From: Cyclobacterium qasimii M12-11B
Lineage (GTDB): Bacteria; Bacteroidota; Bacteroidia; Cytophagales; Cyclobacteriaceae
DNA length: 64,000 nucleotides
Direction: 5' to 3'
Assembly: GCF_000427295.1 (NCBI RefSeq)
Contig: NZ_ATNM01000004.1
Location: 45,158 to 109,157, forward strand
Shown here in pieces: positions 56,408 through 64,000 of the stretch; the stretch's first letter is position 1, and each line of letters starts with the position of its first letter. The position numbers and the translations under genes were made by a program. The notes below the pieces were generated by a model. That model had not been told where the DNA came from. It worked only from the letters and a program-made list of their open reading frames with translations, and ran no database searches.

Positions 56408-57802
56408 TTAAAATTCATTTATAAACAATTCGAAATCACCTGTAGCGGCAACTTTAATTAAAAAGGATTGCCAAACATTGCTGTTGACAATGTCCCGATC
56501 AATCTCTGCACGGTTAAGGATGTACATCGTTTGGGTAAGGTCCGTCAAAGTGGTCAATCCGTTTTTGTATAAGGTCATTTTTTGCAAGTAAGCCTGAGAC
56601 GCTGCTTTTACCTGAGTTGGCGCTTCGGCATAATTGGCTAGCGCAATTTTTATTTTTTCATCAGCGAGTGACAACTGGGATTTGATCTCTCTGTCCACCT
56701 GATTGTACTCTTCTTGAACACCTTGAGCGATCAATTTTTGAGCACTCACTTGTTTCTTCATTCTAAATGGTGCTGTCAGGTTCCAGGAAATGCCTGCCCC
56801 TATCAGAAAATTGGTACGGTCCGGATTGATTCCATCCCAATAATTCCTCGAAAATGCACTTTGATCAACCGAATAGTTGGTACCAAACCCTGAAGCCCTG
56901 GATTGCAAAACGCCAAATAAACTCATCGTAGGATAATAAAACCTCTTGGACAATTTCACTTGCTGTTCACTGTAATCAACTTTCGTTTGAAAGTATTTGA
57001 GTGTGGGATGCTGGCCTTCTGTATCACTGTAATCCTTTAGGAATTGCGTTGGGATCTGACTTAAAAAGAGTGTGTCTGCCACAAAATCCTGAGTGGCAAC
57101 CCCCATTAAATCCACAAGTTGATTGTTCTGCTCTTTGACCATGTTTCGTGCAAGGTTTAAAGCGATTTTCGCTTTGGAAACTTCTGCAGTAGCCAAGGTA
57201 GAGTCTACCCCTGCTTGCAGTCCGTTTCTTACTCGTGCAGTAGCCGTGGTGAGGAAAACTTCGGCTCGATCCAGGTTTCTTTGTTGCGAGATCAACAAAC
57301 GCTGACTGGCCAACAGATTCAAATAAGCTGCAGAAATCTTGATTTTCAATTGAAATTTCTCTTGTTCCAAATCATTCACCTGAATTTTAACATTCATTTT
57401 TTCAAGATTGATTTTTTCCTTGGTCTTACCGAAAGTGAAAAAATCCCAGTTGACATTGCTTAGGTATTGTGCGCCAAAAGCTGCGTTCCAGTTTTGTTCT
57501 GGAAGTGTAGGTCCTGATGCAGCTACATTGCCTACCATGCCATAAAAGGAACCATACTGCCCATTGACCGACCCATAACTCTGCTGGGCGGATAGGTTTA
57601 GGTTCGGTAAATATTCTCGTTTTGTTTGCTTTAGGGTTTCCTCCGAAGCACTGGCATATTTGCTTTTAGATTTGATATAACCATAGTTGTCAATACCAAT
57701 ATTGATGGCCTCTTTCAATGAAAGATCCTGGCTATAGCCACTAAAAGCAGCAATGGAGAATAATAATAGGGAAATAGTTTTTTTGAAATACATAAAATTC
57801 AA
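56408..57802 (-). CDS. TolC family outer-membrane efflux protein
   Basis: A 464-residue outer-membrane channel protein with a signal peptide (to GYSQ). TolC hallmarks: LSLKEAINIGIDNYGYIKSKSK, long coiled-coil helices (LEKMNVKIQVNDLEQEKFQLK, AEVSKAKIALNLARNMVKEQNNQL) and the repeat RKQVSAQKLIAQGVQEEYNQ in the second half. A second ATG three codons in is also possible as start. It is the first gene of the efflux operon TolC-RND-adaptor and divergent from the TCS2 genes (153-base spacer). Confidence 0.92.
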   Translation of the reverse strand: MNFMYFKKTISLLLFSIAAFSGYSQDLSLKEAINIGIDNYGYIKSKSKYASASEETLKQTKREYLPNLNLSAQQSYGSVNGQYGSFYGMVGNVAASGPTLPEQNWNAAFGAQYLSNVNWDFFTFGKTKEKINLEKMNVKIQVNDLEQEKFQLKIKISAAYLNLLASQRLLISQQRNLDRAEVFLTTATARVRNGLQAGVDSTLATAEVSKAKIALNLARNMVKEQNNQLVDLMGVATQDFVADTLFLSQIPTQFLKDYSDTEGQHPTLKYFQTKVDYSEQQVKLSKRFYYPTMSLFGVLQSRASGFGTNYSVDQSAFSRNYWDGINPDRTNFLIGAGISWNLTAPFRMKKQVSAQKLIAQGVQEEYNQVDREIKSQLSLADEKIKIALANYAEAPTQVKAASQAYLQKMTLYKNGLTTLTDLTQTMYILNRAEIDRDIVNSNVWQSFLIKVAATGDFELFINEF

Positions 57803-57818
57803 ATATGAAATTATGTGT

Positions 57819-57826
57819 CAAAACTA
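57819..57826 (-). promoter_or_regulatory. possible Bacteroidota -7 box for the efflux operon
   Basis: TAGTTTTG on the minus strand matches the Bacteroidota -7 consensus TAnnTTTG and lies 17 bases before the TolC ATG. No clear -33 TTG was found at the expected distance, so this is a weak call. Confidence 0.3.
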
Positions 57827-57955
57827 TTTGTAATCTGTTTATGATCCACTTTTAATATGCTGTAGGGAAATGGTAAATGACCAATTCAATTCATCATTTA
57901 TTCAAAATAGTAACTAAAAAATTATAGTTCTTTGTGAATTATTAAACCCAAACCT

Positions 57956-59002
57956 ATGAATAGAAGCATCAACGATCTCATGGACAATAAGTGGTGGCAA
58001 GAATTTGCTGTCGTTGCATTTTCTTTTACCATCTATACACTCAAAAACGATTGGATGTTTATAAGCTCCATAGGTTCAATTACGCTAGGTGTCTTATTTT
58101 ATGTTATTCTCTACGTACACGCACAGTTCAATCGTTTTTTTTTCCTGCCAATCCTATTTAAAAAACACAAGCCATTGATCTATATATTCCTGACAATCAT
58201 AGGAATAATCATTTTCTCTGTACTTTTAAATAACCTCATGACCTTGGACATGTTTAGCCAAAGTCAGTTGTATCAAAATTCACATCAAAAGAGCTTTACT
58301 TTTCAGTTTGCCAGTGTTTCAGGCACATTGGTTTGTATTTTAAGTCCCATTATTGTCTTTAAATTTTATAGAATTTATAAACAACAAACAGACAAAACCA
58401 TACTCTACAATCAAATGCAACTCAATGCGCTTCGAGCTCAATTGAATCCCCATTTTCTATTCAACACCTTCAATACCCTCTACGGCATCAGTTTACAATT
58501 CCCTGAAAGAACCTCTGATTTGATCATGAAAGTATCCCAATTAATGCGGTACCAATTGGAAAGTAACAATGAACATTCCGTATCTTTGGAAGATGAATTG
58601 TCCTTTATCAACAGTTACGTCCAATTAGAAAAGGAGCGTGTAGCACATCGATGTGAAATCACCTATAAGTGTGAGATTGATAACGAAAATGCTTACAAAA
58701 TCTCCCCTATGCTTTTGATCGCTTTTATCGAAAATGCCTTCAAACATGGAACTTGTGCGATAGAAAAGTGTTTTGTACATATCAATATCTCTGTTAGCAA
58801 GGGACTTTTGCATTTGAATGTAATCAATTCTGTCCCAAAAGAGACTAAGGTTATCTCCACCAATATTGGGTTAAAAAACACCACCGAAAGGCTCAAATTA
58901 ATCTATGGAGAAGATTACACTTTGAACGTTAACAATGACCCAACCACCTATAATGTTGATTTAAAAATACAACTAAAAATGGGTAAAAATGAAGGGAGTT
59001 AA
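57956..59002 (+). CDS. LytS-like sensor histidine kinase (TCS2)
   Basis: A 348-residue kinase with four membrane helices (about 15-145), then LRAQLNPHFLFNTFNTLYGI (phospho-His about 166) and a GHKL-type ATPase ending with ENAFKHG and IGLKNTTERLKLIYG. There is no separate extracellular sensor domain; sensing must be within the membrane part. It overlaps the regulator gene by 14 bases. It is divergent from the efflux operon and is its most likely regulator. Confidence 0.95.
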   Translation: MNRSINDLMDNKWWQEFAVVAFSFTIYTLKNDWMFISSIGSITLGVLFYVILYVHAQFNRFFFLPILFKKHKPLIYIFLTIIGIIIFSVLLNNLMTLDMFSQSQLYQNSHQKSFTFQFASVSGTLVCILSPIIVFKFYRIYKQQTDKTILYNQMQLNALRAQLNPHFLFNTFNTLYGISLQFPERTSDLIMKVSQLMRYQLESNNEHSVSLEDELSFINSYVQLEKERVAHRCEITYKCEIDNENAYKISPMLLIAFIENAFKHGTCAIEKCFVHINISVSKGLLHLNVINSVPKETKVISTNIGLKNTTERLKLIYGEDYTLNVNNDPTTYNVDLKIQLKMGKNEGS

Positions 59003-59690
59003 AACGTGTATCATTGTTGACGATGAGCCTGCTGCCCACTACGTATTGATCAATTATATCAAACAAAATTCACGATTGAATTTAGTTTTCCAAGCGTACA
59101 ATGCCATTGAAGCAATGGATTATATACGCGAAAACAAGATTGATTTGATGTTTTTGGATATTAATATGCCTGAAATTTCTGGGATAGAATTGCTAAAAAT
59201 TATCCCCTCCCCTCCTAAGACAATTTTAACAACTGCCTATTCAGAATTTGCGCTTGAGAGCTATGATTATGGCGTCATTGATTACTTACTGAAACCTATT
59301 TATTTTCCTCGGTTTTTAAAGTCCATCGAGCGTTTTTTCCTTATGGACAGCAGCCCAATTGTTGAGGAAAGTAGCGAGCCAAATTCAATTACCGTAAAAA
59401 TTGATGGGGAGTTCAAAGACATAGCATTGCATAAACTAATGTACATCCAAAGCTTTGGTAATTATGTAAAGATTTACAAGAATAAAAAAATATGTCTGGC
59501 TTCCATATCCACCACAGAGTTTGAAAAGCTACTCCCAGAAAAAGGATTTATGCGAATCCACAAATCTTATATTGTTGCTTTGGACAAAATTAAAAATGTA
59601 GACAAAGATTTTGTCCAGATTGAGGAAGAAAAACTACCCATAGGCATCACCTACAAAAGACAATTATTCGATCGTTTGAAGATGAATTGA
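58989..59690 (+). CDS. LytTR-type response regulator (TCS2)
   Basis: A 233-residue regulator: receiver with VDDEPAAHYVLINYI, phospho-Asp about 57 (MFLDINMPEISG), TTAYSEFALESY and DYLLKPIYFPRFL; LytTR domain with SITVKIDGEFKDIALHKLMY, FGNYVKIYKN and FMRIHKSYIVALDKI. It is paralogous to the TCS1 regulator. The start codon overlaps the kinase end, so the two are translated together. Confidence 0.95.
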   Translation: MKGVKTCIIVDDEPAAHYVLINYIKQNSRLNLVFQAYNAIEAMDYIRENKIDLMFLDINMPEISGIELLKIIPSPPKTILTTAYSEFALESYDYGVIDYLLKPIYFPRFLKSIERFFLMDSSPIVEESSEPNSITVKIDGEFKDIALHKLMYIQSFGNYVKIYKNKKICLASISTTEFEKLLPEKGFMRIHKSYIVALDKIKNVDKDFVQIEEEKLPIGITYKRQLFDRLKMN

Positions 59691-60026
59691 GGTTTGAAGA
59701 ATAAACATATATAGACATAGGGTTTTCTTAGAAGCAGTATTTAATCTAGTAATCTAGGTTTGTTTTAATGCAATTTCTCATGAAAGAATTGCCTCCCTAG
59801 AAAAATTAAGTTAAATGTGTTTTCCAACCTCATAAGCCGAAACTGAATCAGTTTTCTTCCTATGCGCTGATAATAGAATAATCGGCCTTCAGTTCCAACA
59901 GATACCTACAACAAGTAGACAGAATAAAAGATTAGTACCTGCCTTCCCCTCCTATTCACTACGAAAGATGAAAAGCAGATTTAAATCCTTCTATAAAAAA
60001 AGAAATCAGCTCCCAATACGTCCAAA
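59691..60026. other. spacer between convergent TCS2 and HTTM-like genes
   Basis: 336 bases without a recognisable terminator, repeat or gene. A 65-codon plus-strand frame at its end overlaps the 3' end of the membrane protein gene and is not credible. Confidence 0.5.
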
Positions 60027-61118
60027 TTATTTCTCGGGAATAATTCGCCTTATCATTCTAATAAAAAACAGGTTTACAGATTTTGGTAAAAGCATAAATA
60101 CCGAGGGAACACAAACTAAAAATAGGATAGAATGTTGTGGGAGTTTAAATGGTATTGGATTATAGTCAGCAATTATTATTATCGCTAAAATTGAAGCGAT
60201 CGCTATAAAAATTTTTTTATTTCGCCTAAAAAACGATTCGAACTTTTCTGAAAGTTGGGGATTATTATTGAAATAAAAATAAATTATATACGGCAAAAAC
60301 ACCAAAACGTGTAGTGAAAAAGGAATATTTACTGTCAATAGAACACCTAGATGAAACATCGCTGCGACTCCAATTGCTCGCAAAAATACGACTGACCAGA
60401 ATATTGTAAATATGAACCCCAACTCAAATAGTAAGGTATTGTAATCTAATAATTTATAAATAAATAAATTGTTTATTTTAACAAAAAATTCATTTAAGTA
60501 CAGGGACTCTGCACTTGAATAAAACCTTCTTAAAATAAAGCCAGCTGTGGTTGAATAGGAAAGATCTAACCATCCACCAATCAGTTTCGGCAAGCCAGCA
60601 GTAAAATATCCCCATCCTAGCAAAAACGAAAGAAATGTCAACGGCCAGCCTCTAGGTTCTACTTTCGTTTTCCTATTCTTTAAAGCATCAACTGAAAGCG
60701 CTCCTCCCCAATTGGTGAAAGCCATAATTATTGGAAAAATCACTGGGAAAATGTTATGATTAATTTTTCCATAGCTGTAGATATAGGTAAAACCAAATAG
60801 CAAAAGTAATCCAAAAACAATAGATGATTCCTTCGTTCGGAAGCCTACCAATAAAGAGACAAAGGTTATTCTCAAAATCAAATCAAAATTCCACCAAAAA
60901 TCACTTGATGTAATTGGACCAATCAGTGTGGAAACCCCCACAGGTGGGTCAAAAAACACCAAATCATAATTTGATATTTCTATAAATTGAGGAAGACCAA
61001 AAATATAAAACCCCAGGCAGAATAAAATTCTCGTTAGGCCTAATTGGAAAAAAGTGGGCTTCCAGGTACTTAAAAGCCAATTGGTTATTTTTTCGTTAAT
61101 TGATAATATCATCATCAA
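60027..61118 (-). CDS. polytopic membrane protein, HTTM-like
   Basis: A 363-residue inner-membrane protein with about nine hydrophobic helices. The pattern of R/E/H residues in helices (LGLTRILFCLGFYIFGL, FLLGWGYFTAGLPKLIGGWLD, FHLGVLLTVNIPFSLHVLVFLP) resembles the HTTM domain of vitamin-K-dependent gamma-carboxylase-like proteins, a call made with reserve. It overlaps by 23 bases the end of the upstream gene, which strongly implies co-expression. Function unknown. Confidence 0.65.
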   Translation of the reverse strand: MMMILSINEKITNWLLSTWKPTFFQLGLTRILFCLGFYIFGLPQFIEISNYDLVFFDPPVGVSTLIGPITSSDFWWNFDLILRITFVSLLVGFRTKESSIVFGLLLLFGFTYIYSYGKINHNIFPVIFPIIMAFTNWGGALSVDALKNRKTKVEPRGWPLTFLSFLLGWGYFTAGLPKLIGGWLDLSYSTTAGFILRRFYSSAESLYLNEFFVKINNLFIYKLLDYNTLLFELGFIFTIFWSVVFLRAIGVAAMFHLGVLLTVNIPFSLHVLVFLPYIIYFYFNNNPQLSEKFESFFRRNKKIFIAIASILAIIIIADYNPIPFKLPQHSILFLVCVPSVFMLLPKSVNLFFIRMIRRIIPEK

Positions 61119-61680
61119 AAGTAAATTCTTTATGTTTTACAATTTCTCTCCTTTGAAACCCATCCACCAAGTGGTAATATTCTTTATACTCATTGACAAT
61201 AAAGCCAGTTACCTCATTGGATTCAAATGGTCTCTTTTTAAACATAAGTTTGGGTACTTCTATATCTGCTCCACCTAACACGTTATTTGTTGTCCAATTT
61301 TTTAGTGTTTGATGGATTTTAGCTCCTCCAGGTATTAATGATATTATTCTTCGTTTCTGCTTTTTTGATTCTTCCAAGTTCGTCCCAGCCTGATTAAAAA
61401 AAATAAAATGCATGTTATTTCTATATAAGGTTGTATTTCCTCGTTTGAAAATCTCCTGTAAATCTCCTTTCCAGACCTCTTCTTCATTATTCAAATAAAT
61501 AATTTCAAAATAACTGGCAGGTAAAATGCCATCAGTAATCCCACTTCTTGTAAAAGCGGGCATATTTAAACTTGGATATGGCTCTCTTACTAATCTTGCA
61601 AATACCATCGATATTAAGAGGAAAATGATGGTTACATAGAAGAGCAAAGTGATTTTATATTTCTTCAGGAATTCGTACAT
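61096..61680 (-). CDS. single-pass membrane-anchored protein of unknown function
   Basis: A 194-residue protein with one N-terminal membrane helix (about 9-29) and a soluble extracytoplasmic part. I do not recognise it. Segments such as SYFEIIYLNNEEEVWKGDLQ and TLYRNNMHFIFFNQ look like a small beta-rich domain. It overlaps the HTTM-like gene and follows the flavoprotein gene with a gap of about 33 bases; the three probably form one transcript, in the order flavoprotein, this gene, HTTM-like. Its product may be the partner of the membrane protein. Confidence 0.6.
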   Translation of the reverse strand: MYEFLKKYKITLLFYVTIIFLLISMVFARLVREPYPSLNMPAFTRSGITDGILPASYFEIIYLNNEEEVWKGDLQEIFKRGNTTLYRNNMHFIFFNQAGTNLEESKKQKRRIISLIPGGAKIHQTLKNWTTNNVLGGADIEVPKLMFKKRPFESNEVTGFIVNEYKEYYHLVDGFQRREIVKHKEFTFDDDIIN

Positions 61681-61713
61681 CTTGTTTTAATTGTTCAAAA
61701 AATTAAATATAGT

Positions 61714-63141
61714 TCATTGAAATTTAAAATAAATCTTTAATGGCTCTTTTTGCAGCATAATAGCCACCCATTCCATGAACCCCCCTCCTGGTGGAGTCGA
61801 TGCAGAGCAAATATAAATGTTTTTGAATGAGGTTCTATAAGGAGATATTCTAAGTGCAGGCCTGGTAAACAATTGTGACCAATCTTGCACACCAGCATTG
61901 ATATCTCCTCCGATATAATTTGGGTTATAGTTTTCTATCTCTTTGGTATTGAAGGTATGCTTGCCTATGATGGTTTCTTTAAAACCAGGGGCGTATTTCT
62001 CGATTTGGTTCTCGATAGCAGCTGACATGTCAACTTCAGAACCCGATGGTACATGGCAATAAGCCCATGCAGTATGAGATCCCTCTGGAGATCGTGTTTT
62101 ATCGAATAGGCTTTGTTGAGCCAATAGCACAAATGGGTTTTGACTGTATTTTCCTTCCCAGGTTAATTTTTCTGATTTTGAAATATCTTCAATCGTGCCT
62201 CCTAGATGAACTGTCCCGGCCCCATTAAGTGCTGTTGACTTCCAGGGTATGGGTTGAGAAAGTGCAAAATCCATTTTAAAAACGCCCATGCCATACCTGT
62301 AACGATTCAGTTGCCAACGGTACAATTTAGAAAACTTATCTCCGGCTATATTTAATAAGTTTTTTGGACTCACGTCAAACATTACCAGTTTTGCATCAGG
62401 AATTTGGCTGAAGTCAGCAATCATTTTCCCTTTTTCAATTGTACCGCCCAAGGCTACAAAATAATTCGTTAAAGAATCGGCCAGGGTTTGAGAGCCTCCT
62501 TTAATCATCGGCCAACCACTATGATGACCTGCTGCCATCAATACCATTGCGATGGCTGAAGTAGTGACATTGGTCAAGGGTTGGATGCCATGCGCTGCCA
62601 TGCCTGCCCAAAGTGCGCGAGTACTGGTTTCTTTGAATTTCCTCGCAAGCAGGGTCGCGGGTTGTAGCGCATTAATTCCAAATAGCCCCAGTTTTATTGG
62701 ATTATTAGGGATTTTTAATGGTGCTAAAAAATCGGACGACAAGGCATCCCAATGGTCCACAAGAGGTTTTAACAGATCAATATAGGCTTTGCTATCACTT
62801 CCCAATTGATCCGCCGTTCCGGATAGCGACCGATGCAAGGAAGCTACCCTTCCATCCGGTAGTGGATGTCCGGCTAAAATTTTAGGGTGAATGTATTCAA
62901 GCCCATATTCAGCAAGAGGCAATGTCTTAAAAAAAGGACCGGCTCCCGCCATAGGATGAATTGCTGAACAAACGTCATGGTGAAACCCAGGAAGTGTAAG
63001 CTCCATGGTTCGCATGCCACCACCAATTGTTTCCTTTCCCTCAATAAGAAGGACTTTTAATCCATGCTTTTGTAAAACAATTGCTGCTGATAGTCCATTT
63101 GGCCCTGAGCCAACAACCACAGCATCATAAGTAGCATCCAT
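61714..63141 (-). CDS. phytoene-dehydrogenase-like FAD-dependent oxidoreductase, C-terminus frameshifted
   Basis: A 475-residue flavoprotein as read. The FAD-binding motif VVVGSGPNGLSAAIVL with the acidic end of strand two (VLLIEGKETIGGGMRT) is intact, followed by TLPGFHHDVCSAIHP. After STPPGGG the frame goes off family. One base missing in the C6 run 61780-61785 would restore GVHGMGGYYAAKRAIKDLF, the usual closing segment that contacts FAD, with a stop near 61724 (472 residues). The family includes carotenoid desaturases and retinol saturase-like enzymes; the substrate is uncertain. First gene of the three-gene group. Confidence 0.88.
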   Translation of the reverse strand: MDATYDAVVVGSGPNGLSAAIVLQKHGLKVLLIEGKETIGGGMRTMELTLPGFHHDVCSAIHPMAGAGPFFKTLPLAEYGLEYIHPKILAGHPLPDGRVASLHRSLSGTADQLGSDSKAYIDLLKPLVDHWDALSSDFLAPLKIPNNPIKLGLFGINALQPATLLARKFKETSTRALWAGMAAHGIQPLTNVTTSAIAMVLMAAGHHSGWPMIKGGSQTLADSLTNYFVALGGTIEKGKMIADFSQIPDAKLVMFDVSPKNLLNIAGDKFSKLYRWQLNRYRYGMGVFKMDFALSQPIPWKSTALNGAGTVHLGGTIEDISKSEKLTWEGKYSQNPFVLLAQQSLFDKTRSPEGSHTAWAYCHVPSGSEVDMSAAIENQIEKYAPGFKETIIGKHTFNTKEIENYNPNYIGGDINAGVQDWSQLFTRPALRISPYRTSFKNIYICSASTPPGGGFMEWVAIMLQKEPLKIYFKFQ

Positions 63142-63620
63142 AGGTAGTTATTTAAAGTAAAGCTACTATAAATATTAGTTCAAAAAAAGAGATAATATAT
63201 ACAATTGGACAAATATGCTAAAACAAGAAATTTTATTCCCTTTTGACATTTCTAGCCCTAACTGTAAATTAAGAAAAATCACTTTCCATCTTGTTTCGAA
63301 TACATCCATTTGTATTGTTTAAAAACAAAGGCTGTAATGTAAATACTTCATGAGTTTACTATACAGAAAATGAATAATCCTATAATTAGGTTGAAATACA
63401 TGTATAATTCTCATTTAAAGATTGATACACAATTGAAATTAGAAATTTGTTTTTACCGACAAAACCCACTTCTGATTCCTAATAATCTGCTAAAAACTTA
63501 TAGGAATGATCCCCTATCCCTTAATCCACTCCACCCTACTCAAACTCAAACCCAAAGATTTAAACTGAAATATTAGTCTTTAAAATTTGATTATTTGAAA
63601 GATTAGGTCAAATTAGAGAC
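63142..63620. other. AT-rich spacer
   Basis: About 480 bases upstream of the flavoprotein gene. A 68-codon plus-strand frame at 63370 is repetitive (Leu, Asn, Thr, Pro-rich) with no recognisable motif and is not annotated. Nothing else was seen. Confidence 0.4.
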
Positions 63621-63857
63621 ATGAAAAAATTCGGCTTTTTATTAATGTGAATTATCCTATTGTTTTCCTGTGATCAATCTTCTTCAAGGTCTAAAGGGGT
63701 TGATGACTTTGACATTTCCAAATTAAAACATCCATGATAATTTAGGGGACGTATTAATTTGAAGTTATATAAAATAGACCTCTCACATAAAGCAATTGAG
63801 GAACAAAAAAGATATATTAGATTTAAAATTTATCACCACTTAAAAGAAGTAAAATAA
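63621..63857 (+). pseudogene. degenerate small lipoprotein gene
   Basis: The frame reads MKKFGFLLM-stop-IILLFSC then DQSSSRSKGVDDFDISKLKH, two more stops, then INLKLYKIDLSHKAIEEQKR and a final stop; 79 codons including the terminal stop, in one frame. The first stop (TGA) falls in the hydrophobic core of an otherwise perfect lipoprotein signal with lipobox, where TGG would encode Trp. This is best read as a decayed lipoprotein gene. The remaining bases to 64000 show nothing. Confidence 0.4.
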
Positions 63858-64000
63858 TCTATAATAAATTTAAGGAAATAGGATTGATCAACTCATATTA
63901 TAAGTTATTACTTTCCTTAAAACATTAATCAAAAGTCATTTGTTCATTTAGGGTATCCCCCTTTTATTCGAAAAAATAATGGATATAATAAAATTTAGTG

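Noticed and set aside
63370..63576. 68-codon plus-strand frame
   Set aside because: Low-complexity composition, no motif, and no supporting context.
1..64000. Search for tRNA, rRNA, CRISPR, integrase, phage or toxin-antitoxin modules
   Set aside because: No sequence with the required features was recognised by eye in any spacer; a computational RNA scan could still find small RNAs.

Overview
The window looks like the chromosome of a marine-type Bacteroidota, most likely a cytophagal bacterium of the Cyclobacteriaceae kind (inference). It is AT-rich, and the genes lack strong Shine-Dalgarno sites. It carries two SusC/SusD outer-membrane uptake pairs, several lipoproteins with Bacteroidota-style lipoboxes, a protein with a type IX secretion C-terminal domain, LytS/LytTR two-component pairs, and families common in this phylum (DUF4270, DUF4833, DUF2652, DUF983, DUF2141). 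I see no tRNA, rRNA, CRISPR array, integrase, prophage or transposase gene.

Layout. 1-0.8 kb: 3' end of a gamma-glutamyltransferase gene. 0.9-3.2 kb: a small DUF protein, an S41 peptidase-like lipoprotein and a beta-barrel protein. 3.7-10.3 kb (minus): SusC1, SusD1 and a ceramidase-like secreted protein. 10.8-15.4 kb (plus): a Sel1-repeat protein and an OmpA-domain protein with unusual domain order. 15.7-20.6 kb (minus): a divergent SDR with a Cys-rich N-terminus, two unknown proteins and an arylsulfatase-type lipoprotein. 21-23.7 kb: CorA, a mutarotase-fold protein and DUF983. 24.1-28.1 kb (minus): one giant surface protein (delta-60 propeller repeats, three malectin-like domains, T9SS tail) split by a frameshift and a stop. 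28.5-33 kb: DUF4833, a DUF2652 cyclase-like/SRPBCC fusion, NRDE (TANGO2-like), and a YceI/OB-fold pair. 33.6-45.2 kb: a catabolic-looking locus with SusC2, SusD2, a CBM9-like protein, a frameshifted unknown protein, a divergent M81 (MlrC-type) protein and a BASS-family transporter. 45.5-51.9 kb: DUF2141 and FadL-like genes divergent from a DUF4270-kelch-LytS-LytTR operon. 52-59.7 kb: a TolC-RND-adaptor efflux operon flanked by two paralogous LytS/LytTR pairs. 60-63.1 kb: an HTTM-like membrane protein, a small membrane-anchored protein and a phytoene-dehydrogenase-like flavoprotein. The last 0.85 kb holds only a probable lipoprotein remnant.

Two results cut across the window. First, six genes are broken by a one-base change in a short homopolymer (near 27544, 34515, 37873, 51043, 52682 and 61780). 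In each, restoring one base rejoins a recognisable protein family. This points to sequencing or assembly error, or less likely to real decay or phase variation, and anyone using the gene models should repair these frames first. Second, intergenic spacers carry a family of composite palindromes (3.5, 33.4 and 43.9 kb, with a partial copy at 24.0 kb) that resemble REP-type non-autonomous elements.

The most novel protein-level observation is a textbook EF-hand calcium-binding loop in the central cytoplasmic loop of the RND pump, just before its amphipathic helix. Together with the two flanking sensor kinase pairs, this suggests a calcium-linked, tightly controlled efflux module. That function is a hypothesis, not shown by the sequence.
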